Source of the DNA: Undaria pinnatifida
Lineage: Eukaryota; Sar; Phaeophyceae; Laminariales; Alariaceae
Assembly: GCA_012845835.1 (NCBI GenBank)
Contig: JABAKD010000009.1
Span: forward strand, 14,106,274 to 14,170,273
Length of the DNA stretch: 64,000 nt
Reading direction: 5' to 3'
This document shows, piece by piece, positions 56,301-64,000 of this stretch. The notes under the pieces were generated by a model. That model was not told the DNA's origin. It saw nothing but the letters and a program-made list of their open reading frames with translations, and did not search any database. Position numbers and translations under genes: made by a program. Each line of letters begins with the position of its first letter. Positions within the stretch are counted from its first letter, which is position 1.

Positions 56301-59300
56301 GTTGTCTGACGTACCGAAAAGGCTATCAATATTACGGCGAGGCATTTACCAGCTATTTTTTTTTTCGGGGTTATTGACGGCTCTTACGGCATAGCGCGCA
56401 GAGCGAACGTGTTTCAAGCCATCGACGTGTCGCAGCCCAGTCTTACACGAAGTATATGTATTAATAGTGACATTACTTCCGTACTCTATCTGTGTATTGC
56501 TTATAGGTATCAACAGGAGAAGCAGGATTACGAGAAACGGGTGCAGCAGAAGATAGGTAGCGACAGATTTGCATCAAGATACGCGCAGACTGTCAACTGG
56601 GCGCTCAAGACAAAAGAGGTAAGACAAAGTACATTATTCATGTCGGCCTAACTAAGAGACCTCAGCAAGGGCAGGAACCAAAAGGAGGCTGGAGATAAGT
56701 CGTGTTGCTCATCAAGCACAAGCGACTTCCGCGGGGAGCTTAAGAAACCGTTGGGCGTTGATCGCCACACGGGCGCGGGGTTCTGGTCATGTGCCACCTT
56801 GCGTGGCACTGTTAACGAAAAGCCTGCCGCCCCTCAAGAACGACGTGAAGCACGAGCCCCACGTTTGCCGTTAGCTACGCCATACCTAGTACCCTGACAC
56901 TCTGGTACCGTGGCATGCTCTATATCCCTTGATGTCATTGTTGCACCAGGGCAAAGCACATCGAAGTCAATTTACAACGGGAAACATGAAGCAGTGCAGC
57001 AGATTTACGTTTACTGTAGAACATCTAAACCCACTGTAGTACCTTGATGTCCTGGTATATCGAGGTCTATTTACAACGCGAAACATGAACAAGTACAGAT
57101 AATTATTGCATGATTTTACTCGACCCCTGCCGTCGTGCAACGCCCCTCCCTAACGCCCCCCCCTAACGCCCCCCCCTAACGCCCCCCCCTAACGCCCCTC
57201 CCTAACGCCCCCCCCTAACGCCCCCCCCTAACGCCCCCCCCTAACGCCCCCCCTCCCCGCGAATGCCCCCGCTCTCGTCCGTCACCCCCATCCCCTCCGT
57301 GGCCATTCGTCAAGGTGACAGCAGCTGCAGCGGCCACGAAGGATGCCTCTTGTGCGGCCACGACGTGGGAGATCTTCGACGAGCAGTCCAAGGGAATGGA
57401 CCAAGGCGTGGCCGACGATGGGGTGTATGGGGGCGCGGGCAGTAAGGCCGAAGTCGGGGGCGAGGAGACGGCGGTGCAGCGCCAAGCTGGCGAGCTGGCA
57501 ACGGTCACACTCGCCAGGTGGGGAGTTCAATATGGCATGGGTTCTGCGACGAGGGTGACTGGCCGGTCGGTGGTGGTGACTTTGATGGTCGAATCATGCT
57601 GTGCTTGAAGCCTGGATTAGCTCGGCTTGGTCCGATTTTTTTTTTTTTTTTTTCGGGGGACGTTGGGGTCTTCGTGGCGGCGGTTTGATGTGCGCACCGT
57701 TGTAGTTTTAGTGCGGGTTTGACGTTTGGTTCGATTTTTTTTCGTCTTCGCGTCCGTTTTGATGTGTGTGGTTTTTATTTAACTTTAGGAGTCTACGGCC
57801 TTCGCGTCGTGTTGAATGCGTGCTCTGTTGATGGGTTAAAGTCGCACGCATCGACGTGGTTTAGTTTAATAGTGGTGTAGATGGCCGCGAGGGGTTCTGG
57901 CATCAATCTCGACTGTTGGAAGACTTCGCGAGACAACGGTTGTAAGAACGTGACTCCCGCCACAGAAAATCGATTGGCGACGTCGTTGTTCCTTGCTTGC
58001 CATGGTAAACGCTTCTTGGTATTGATGACCTCTCAGTGTTTTGTTGTTGTAAACGTAAGCGGGCGATGACCTGTATGGGGCGTCCTTGGTCTACTGTAAC
58101 GCCAATCCCTGTCCCGCCCATCAAAATCCAATAATCGGCGTTGCTTCGGTCGTCTCCTTACACGCACCACCACCACCACCACCACCACCGCTGCTTTCTT
58201 TCCTTACACACAACACCCCCACCACCGCCATTGTTTTCTTCGTCCGCACCACAACACGATACCTCTGTTGCTTAACCAACAACCTCCTCTACCCCGACCA
58301 GCGATGGCTGCCTGCTTGAGACGGCAAGCACCGTCGCGCCTCCCCCGCTGTCAGCCGAAGCTACCGCCGACAACGGAAAGGGCAGCGGTGGTGGAGGTGG
58401 AAACAGCGGTGGCGGTGGCGGCGCCAGCACCAACGCCATAAACCCAAACATTAGCAGGACGCGAGGTATTGCTAGCGCTGGTGGCGGCGGCGGCGGCGGG
58501 GGTGGGGCGGGTGGAGGAGGCAGCGGGACAGGGGTGACGGGGCGTAAAGCGAACAACAATAACCGGAGAGGTTCTCAGTCGAGCGTGGGTACCCCTGGCG
58601 CGGCAGGGGGTGGCGGTGGCGGCGCGGCCAAGATGGGCACGGAGGGGGGGGATTGGGCGGAGGAGGAAGCCGATTCGCCGATGGATGCCAGGTCGGTTGG
58701 TGTTGGGTTGGTTCGGGGGAGCGGGGAGGTTATGACGGGTGCGGTGGGTATGATGGCTACCCTTTTTTTTCCGTGTGCTACGGGGGCGGCTTGTCTTGGC
58801 GTACTGGTGTCTCGGCTGAGGTGGTAAATCTTTGGATACACCAAGCGCGCCGAACAATGATGATACCACCTCGGTCGTAAGTGCATGAAACTATTTTTAA
58901 GCTTCGTAACGAAGCACTAGTATAAACAGAAATGTCTGGTGAGGCTAAACTAAAACAAGCTGCATAGCGAGCGGCCACCCCCCCCCCCCCAACCTCCGGC
59001 TAAAACACCTGGAAGTACGTGAAATCACGAAATCACTATGCACTTCGAACGAAAACACGAGTATAGATGGAGCTGTAGGCGCTGAAGAGGCCTTAGCTCA
59101 ATCACGATGCGTAGCGAGCTTCACGTTCGCCCATATGCCCTCCAGAAAAAAATGCACAAGCAGAGGTTCCCCGAAAGACACTATACATCTCAAGTCGTAC
59201 GGCTGCTTGTCTACGAGCAGGACACGTAGTAAAGACACTCAGTTGCTGCCGGGGAAACAAAAGGGACCACGACGCACCTGGCTTCATTCCCCTCCCCCGC

Positions 59301-62300
59301 TCAAAACATCTACCCAACGCTCTGCGAACTCCGCGAACCTTGGTACCAAATATGTCGGTTGCTGTCAATCTTGCCCCTTGGCGGACAGCCGCCATGGAAC
59401 TCCCCGCACTGAAACCATAACATTAAGTCTAAGGAGGCCTTGACGGGACATTATGAATAGACCATCAACCTTGACATCTTCGCTTTGTGCCCTCTTTTGA
59501 TACCTCTACGTACTCCGTTTGCCACTGCTGTTGTTGAACCGCTGCTGCTGCTGCTGTGTCCCTGCCGTCGCTGCCGTTGCTCTTGCGCTGGCTTGTTGAC
59601 CGCAGAGGGGTCGCAGAAGTGCTGGCGGCGCAACAGGCGGAGAAGATCATGGTCTCCAAAGAATTGCTCAACTCCCTCGAGCTGGTGAGACGCTGTTACT
59701 AACCGAATTTTTTTTCCCCTTTTTTCTACTCCTTCTTCTGCGCGGGTGCGGAGTGTAAAGCTTTCTTTTTCAAGAAATTTTCGGTCGACGCCTCTTTCAA
59801 TTCAGCGACCAAAACGACCACGATCTACGCCATCGTTCAATTTCAAGATCTTGTAACCTAACCGCGATGGGCGTGTCTACAGTAGTTTCGTTTTCATTTT
59901 TTTTGCTTACCTGGTACATTTTACAGTTAGTTACCTTCACACTTGTATTTGTATACAATGTACATACCCCACACCAGCAGCGGCGTTTTATCTTCACCGC
60001 TCAAGCCTGCACACGGTTGTCCACCGCCTCCCCGCTGTCCCTCCCCTCCTTCCCTCCCCCCGCCCGCCTCTTCCGGCCTCCTCGGGGTGACACCCGATGG
60101 AACTACATACCCTGTTGCGCTACGTGTGTACAGGTGGAGAGAAGCCTGTTCCAGAACTTTCTCCACAGCAAACAGCTCGAGTACCGCAACTACCCCCCGG
60201 TCGAAATTCCTTGTCCGTTTAGCTTGCTTGGAGCTGGCGGGGGGAGCGGCGCCGGCGCTGGCACCAGTTCAGTCGGGAGCGGTGGTGGTGGTGGTGGTGG
60301 TGGTGGTGGTGGTGGTGGTGGCGGCGGTGGTAGCAGTGGTGGTGGTGGTGGCGGTGGCGGTGGTAGTGGTAGTGGTGGTGGTGGTGGTGGTGGTGGGTCG
60401 GAGAACCGGCGATCCGACGCATGGGAGAACGCCTCTACCAGCACCAAGGTTGGTGGAGCATTGAATCCCGCCTTTCCCTTCTATGTTGGAAACGCCGCGA
60501 ACAAAAATGATCTACAATGTTGTTAACAGCAGTATGTGTACGGTATTAATACCATCGTTTTTCGTAGGGAGGCTGTTGCGCTGTGCACTTGCTTTTCTTA
60601 CTGGCAAACGACAAGATAAACAATTGGTGATGCAGGCGCCGTCGCTACCTAAAACATCGTTTCGACGGATGGAGAAAAGAAACACAAGCCAACTTTAATA
60701 AAAAGCAAAATGTACCTAAAACATCGTTTCGACGGATAGAGAATAGAAACACAAGCCAACTTTGATAAAAAGCAAAATGTTCATCCCGTTAGACGTGTGA
60801 AGTGTCCCCCTACCCCCTTATACTATTCCTTCGGTGTGTGGCACCTACTCTGCAATGCCCCATCGGCGTCCGCATTATTAGAAGCAGACCCGGGACGGAC
60901 TCTGAAGCAGCCAGGAACGGCGCATGATCGCTATGCCTACAAAAAGCGGCCGGGATATCCCACGCCCAACTCACCTCACCTCCCCCCTATCCTTCCCATT
61001 CCCGAAAATTCCGATCTTGTTTCTTGCCCCCTCTCTTTGCTACTTCCCCTCGCACCCTATATTCGCCTCTCGTCGTCCCCGTGTCATGTTCTATTTCCCT
61101 CCCCCCCCTCCCCCGCCTCGCTTAAAACGCCCACTTTACTTTATTTGCTTTTTATGCCCTCTTTTTGACGCACCTCTCACCACCATTAATATCAGGAAGG
61201 GGGGTCAAAGAACGCCTCCTTGGAGTTGCTATGGACTCACCGCAATCCCTTCGCGGGAGGAGGCCCTACCGCTTCTTCCACCCCAAACACTACCGCCAAC
61301 CCCAGCGCAAACCCTAGCAGTGGTGGCGGCGGTAGCACGCATCCAACGTCGGCGCCAGCAGGGGGGGGCGGTAAGTCTCAAGGTGCGAGCCGCGCCCCAC
61401 GTAGCGGTGGCGTTGAGGCTGGTGGGATAGGCGTTATGGGTGGGGGAGCCGGTGGAGGCGGTTGCGTGGCGGGGGGGGCGGGGGCGGCGGCTGATCAGTC
61501 TCATCGAGATCGCACGGTAACCGCTCTGTGCTTCCACCAGTACAACGGGGACGTGTTGGCGGTGGGGTACGGCGCGTTCTTTTTCACACCGAGGGCTCAT
61601 CGGGGCGGGGCGGTGCTATTTTGGTCGGTGAGATGTCCTGCGCTGGTGTGAAACTCGGAAGCAATTCGCGCGTTTCGATTGGTTATTCAGATGTAGTGGG
61701 CTGCTGCTGAGTCATCGCCGTTTGGAGTGCCTCGACGGAGAGTTCCTTCTGTGTAACGACCATGTCGGACTGCACGTGTCCCGTGACCGACTTCTGTTTT
61801 TAAGAAGGAACCGCCCGTTGAACCGCTTCACAGTAGCTGGTTGGTGTTGGCTTGGTGTACAGCCCGGCGCTCACCAAGTAGCCCAGCGTAGCCAATGCTT
61901 CTTACCATAACTACAGTATTACAGCAAGTGTCCGCACAATTAATGTAACTGCAGTATCGGTTTACGACACAAGCCCCCGGCCGAAGCATTGGCGCTTTCT
62001 ATGGTCTGTGCAAGAGATCAACAACCGGCCGCCATGGGCTGCATGCATGTGTCAAACATCGACAAATGTTGGGCCCGCTTAAAGCATGCTTGACGTTGCG
62101 CGGGAAGCCCGCCGATTGGTTCAACAACGGTTCCGTTCGAAACGTGACGCATAGTATTAACGTTAAAGAAGCACTGTATTATAGTAACACTTCTCCCATC
62201 ATACCGATCGGTTTGCCGCGTGTCGATATCAGGTTCGCAACCCCGAGCACCCGGAGCGCACGATCCGCACCCACAGCAGCGTCACCAGCCTCGACTTCGC

Positions 62301-63301
62301 GGAGAGACACCCCACGCTTCTCGCCGTCGGTATGTACGACGGCACCACGGCGATCTACGACACGGCAAGGGAGGGGGAGGTGAGTACCTGGTAGTAAATA
62401 CGGTACTGCTGCACGCTGTAGGGCAGGAAAAATGCTTGAACAAAAAAAATGTGCTGGTTGTTGTTGCAAGGCTTTTACTGTGGGCTGACTATAGTTAGTT
62501 AACCTGACTTGAACAGCCCAGCAGGTAACGCTAACATTTTCTACACTTGTCGTCATCGGCAGTCCATGGATTCGTCAATGTTCGTTTCCCGATTCCCCAC
62601 CATCCTTCTCCTTTACCGGCGGCATGAACCAACCCTCGAATCCTTCCTCTCGCCCCCCCACACGCCCGCCCGCCCGCCCGCTACCGTGTCGCAACTTGTC
62701 ACTCGTCTGCAGCACTTTTCGGTGGCTGTGGCTGAGAGCAGCACGTCTCCCGGAAAGCACACCGACCCCGTTTGGCAGGTGACAAGTGTAGGCGTGGACA
62801 GAGGTGCTGACCTCAGATATGTGGGCCACGGGGCGGGGGTGGGGGGGGGGTCGGATTAGGGATGCTTCCGGATTTCATCGTTGTTGCTGCTTGAATATCA
62901 ACCACGTTTTCCGTCTAATAGAACAGAGGAGCTGCGATGCCGGGATTTGCTGTGCGCAGAACGAACAAGAGCATCACTAAGAGCACGATGATCATTGCTG
63001 AGAGCATGAGCACCCCTGAGAGCTTCGAGGGCATGAGCACCTCCGAGAGCTCGAAACAACAGCACGGAGTATTTTCGCCACCAACAGCGAACCTAATCTC
63101 CAGCGCCTTCGAAGCCTTGGCCCAATCATTTTTATTGCCGACTGAATATGTTACCTCGCCCCCCCCCCCAGGTGAAGTGGGTGAACAAAGGCGCGGAACG
63201 AGGCGAGACCCTTGTTTCCATCAGCACCGACGGACGTGTGGTGGAGTGGTCCATGAAGAAGGGACTGAGCTTCAGCCCGCTCATGGTCCTCAAGCGGATA
63301 G
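53269..63301 (+). CDS. DNAI4: Axonemal dynein intermediate chain 4 (WDR78/IC138), 11 exons visible, 3' end outside window
   Basis: Eleven exons join without a phase conflict: 53269-53318, 54955-55476, 56507-56618, 57315-57517, 58302-58691, 59606-59684, 60134-60448, 61196-61627, 62233-62379, 62713-62778 and 63172-63301 (2,446 nt, about 815 residues). Family landmarks appear in order: IRVWFNGVNVTP (about 47), LTEEDLSAPITIGLRETP (about 152), YEKRVQQKIGSDRFASRY and QTVNWALKTKE, CAATTWEIFDE, LLNSLELVERSLFQNF, then WD-repeat strands LAVGYGAFFF, SLDFAERHPTLLAVGMYDGT and GETLVSISTDGRVVEWSMKKG. In Chlamydomonas this protein (IC138) is the regulatory intermediate chain of inner-arm dynein I1/f in the flagellar axoneme. 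Gly-rich inserts in exons 5, 7 and 8 are unusual. The remaining WD repeats must lie beyond 64000. DNAI3 and cytoplasmic intermediate chains fit these landmarks less well. Confidence 0.9.
54501..54818. mobile_element. Non-autonomous element with about 100-bp terminal inverted repeats
   Basis: Left GTGACTACGTGGGCCAGTGG ... continues through TATAACCAACAAAAGATATG to GACTCTCACCGACTT. The right end repeats this in reverse, ending ACTACCCACTGAACCACGTA then GTCAC. Partial ends are stacked just outside (54429-54500), forming a 26-bp perfect palindrome around CACGTG. Lies in DNAI4 intron 1. Confidence 0.78.
54955..55476 (+). CDS. DNAI4: DNAI4 exon 2
   Basis: Acceptor ggcgtgcag at 54954; another in-phase acceptor, cacgcag at 54993, is possible. 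The exon carries the IRVWFNGVNVTP motif, a Ser/Gly/Ala-rich stretch, and the LTEEDLSAPITIGLRETP motif followed by MMLLEVRGSAVAMD. It ends GGAAG|gtggtt in phase 2. Confidence 0.85.
55574..55705 (-). repeat. MS(I/F)D...LTA peptide cassette (no ATG)
   Basis: Minus-strand frame LSIDPKFVELAANVLKNNFV continues about 20 more codons to a stop. The start codon has become TTG or been lost. Lies in DNAI4 intron 2. Confidence 0.65.
56507..56618 (+). CDS. DNAI4: DNAI4 exon 3
   Basis: Acceptor tgcttatag. Encodes YQQEKQDYEKRVQQKIGSDR and then FASRYAQTVNWALKTKE|gtaaga, the segment where this family has its G-(N/S)-D-(R/K)-F ... QT-x-N motif. Confidence 0.9.
57133..57262 (+). repeat. CCCCCCCTAACGC tandem repeat in DNAI4 intron 3
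   Basis: About ten units of 12-14 bp (C-run plus TAACG), about 50 bp upstream of the exon 4 acceptor. Confidence 0.9.
57315..57517 (+). CDS. DNAI4: DNAI4 exon 4
   Basis: Acceptor ttcgtcaag. Starts VTAAAAATKDASCAATTWEI and contains the W-(E/D)-I-(F/Y)-D motif. An acidic Gly-rich part follows. Ends GCCAG|gtgggg in phase 2. Confidence 0.82.
58302..58691 (+). CDS. DNAI4: DNAI4 exon 5 (Gly-rich insert)
   Basis: The acceptor cgaccag completes a Ser codon and opens DGCLLETASTVAPPPLSAEA. Long Gly runs follow, interrupted by NAINPNISRTRGIA and GRKANNNNRRGSQSSVGTPG. The donor GCCAG|gtcggt is weak but is the one that keeps phase with exon 6. Confidence 0.72.
59606..59684 (+). CDS. DNAI4: DNAI4 exon 6
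   Basis: The acceptor gaccgcag is followed by A, completing an Arg codon, then GVAEVLAAQQAEKIMVSKEL and LNSLEL|gtgaga. Joined to exon 7 it gives LNSLELVERSLFQNF, a conserved helix before the WD repeats in this family. Confidence 0.83.
60134..60448 (+). CDS. DNAI4: DNAI4 exon 7 (poly-Gly insert)
   Basis: Acceptor gtgtacag. Encodes VERSLFQNFLHSKQLEYRNY followed by PPVEIP, then a (GGT)n tract giving about 50 mostly Gly residues, then SENRRSDAWENASTSTK|gttggt. Confidence 0.83.
60646..60779 (+). repeat. 67-bp tandem duplication in DNAI4 intron 7
   Basis: TACCTAAAACATCGTTTCGA through ATAAAAAGCAAAATG is present twice with four or five differences. Confidence 0.9.
61196..61627 (+). CDS. DNAI4: DNAI4 exon 8 (first WD repeat)
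   Basis: The acceptor aatatcag opens EGGSKNASLELLWTHRNPF (a second in-phase AG follows at 61210). A Gly/Ser/Pro-rich insert leads to SHRDRTVTALCFHQYNGDVL and AVGYGAFFF, then GGAVLFWS|gtgaga. The H-x-DRTVT ... LAVGYG pattern is the first WD blade of axonemal dynein intermediate chains. Confidence 0.88.
62233..62379 (+). CDS. DNAI4: DNAI4 exon 9 (second WD repeat)
   Basis: Acceptor cgatatcag. Encodes VRNPEHPERTIRTHSSVTSL and DFAERHPTLLAVGMYDGTTA, ending EGE|gtgagt. The N-P-E-x-PER ... SGVT-like ... YDG pattern is characteristic of the family. A TACCTGGTA site overlaps the start of the following intron. Confidence 0.92.
62713..62778 (+). CDS. DNAI4: DNAI4 exon 10
   Basis: Twenty-two codons between cgtctgcag and CAG|gtgaca. 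Encodes HFSVAVAESSTSPGKHTDPV and WQ. The GKHTDPVW motif directly precedes a WD blade in DNAI4 proteins. Confidence 0.9.
63172..63301 (+). CDS. DNAI4: DNAI4 exon 11 (third WD repeat, last exon in window)
   Basis: Acceptor ccccccccag. Encodes VKWVNKGAERGETLVSISTD and GRVVEWSMKKGLSFSPLMVL, then KRI and one base, followed by gtgaca. No later exon was recognised before the window ends, so the donor leads into an intron that continues past 64000. Confidence 0.9.
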
Positions 63302-64000
63302 GTGACACTTCTGTGTTGGCATTTTCACCACCATGCAAGACATCGCGGCACGCGGTCATGATAAAACGGGAAAAAAAATATTTTGTTTGAAAGCGGAACA
63401 GAACGATGGTGTGATATACCGCGCATGAAGTTGACCGCTGCCGTACGCTTTGTACAAGGTGAATGCCGTGTGCTAGTTACCAGGGAAGGGCGCAGAACCG
63501 ACCGTAATGCTAACCTCAATCCCATCTCCATCCCTGGCCCCAATCCTAGACCCATCCCTATCCCCAGCCCAACCCTAACCCCGATCCCCGCCTAAGCTCC
63601 AACCCTAAGTCTATGCGTACCTTACCCTAACCCTAACAGCGACCTAGCTCTCGGCAGGTTTCGTAGAAAGGGCGAAGGCAAAACGCGCTCATCGTTTCTC
63701 GCTTTTTGGTGGCTCTACGAAGCTCGGGGTTCTAGACGTACGACGGTCGGACCTTTCTCTGCAAAGCCGTGTTGGGGCGAGGTTGTTTCCGGGAAATCTC
63801 GCTGCTGAAGCATTTTCGCCGTTTTCTCTGACGCGTCTCCAACCAACCGGCCCCGCCTGACAAGACGTGTGCATAGCTTAAGAAACAGAGTACCAACCTC
63901 GCCGAGATAAGCCGTCGAGCCAAGTCAGATAACGATGAACCGAGCCTATCGAAGAATGTGTCATGATCACCCTACCTCATCCCACTTGACACAACCCAAC
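63302..64000 (+). other. DNAI4 intron 11 (incomplete)
   Basis: No further WD-repeat sequence is recognisable. Holds the degenerate CCCTAA tract. The intron is assumed to continue past the window. Confidence 0.6.
63500..63640 (-). repeat. Short degenerate telomere-like tract
   Basis: Scattered CCCTAACC, CCCATCCC and CCCAACCC units ending TACCCTAACCCTAACAGCG, downstream of DNAI4 exon 11. Confidence 0.65.

Noticed and set aside
60190-60447. Pro-rich and His-rich minus-strand frames
   Set aside because: Antisense of the poly-Gly tract of DNAI4 exon 7.

Overview
This window is nuclear DNA of a flagellated eukaryote, most likely a brown alga or a related stramenopile. The evidence is intron-rich genes with GT-AG splice sites, introns of 0.4-4.6 kb packed with repeats, axonemal dynein genes, TTAGGG-type repeats, and many small transposable elements. 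The brown-algal assignment is an inference from style. The sequence itself shows only a ciliated, intron-rich eukaryote. No bacterial operons, CRISPR arrays or rRNA genes are visible.

Three protein genes can be assembled exon by exon with matching reading phase. (1) Minus strand, 14814 down to 1504: a six-exon gene for a 471-residue RING-H2 protein (probable E3 ubiquitin ligase) followed by three short Gly-Cys-Leu-Glu-Lys repeats that resemble the SAP-like C-terminal domain of ARMET/MANF proteins. (2) Minus strand, 52868 down to 45312: a three-exon gene for a coiled-coil protein of about 1,402 residues with a very acidic tail, possibly IQCE-like. (3) Plus strand, 53269 to beyond the right edge: eleven visible exons (about 815 residues) of the axonemal inner-arm dynein intermediate chain DNAI4 (WDR78; Chlamydomonas IC138). 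Genes 2 and 3 are head-to-head with 400 bp between their start codons, which suggests one shared promoter.

The stretch from about 15 to 45 kb has no gene I can support. It is a patchwork of non-autonomous elements: a TIR family with TTA target duplications (two copies, one with a related unfilled site nearby), a 328-bp TIR family, a foldback family, small TIR elements that carry telomere-like hexamers, two tRNA-derived SINE-like families, a non-coding LTR element inserted into a (GTA)n array, a LINE endonuclease fragment, and many satellites and microsatellites. The same families occur inside the introns of the three genes.

The least explained signals are: (a) a dispersed cassette of ten or more copies that starts with the peptide MS(I/F)D..F(I/V)ELTADV or MSFDKIFDLTAGV and changes mainly at third codon positions plus one in-frame codon indel; (b) a 9-bp palindrome TACC(A/T)GGTA that I found exactly 20 times in 64 kb, against about 0.5 expected for a random 9-mer on both strands; (c) the RING plus three ARMET-like repeats architecture; and (d) TIR elements with internal TTAGGG repeats.
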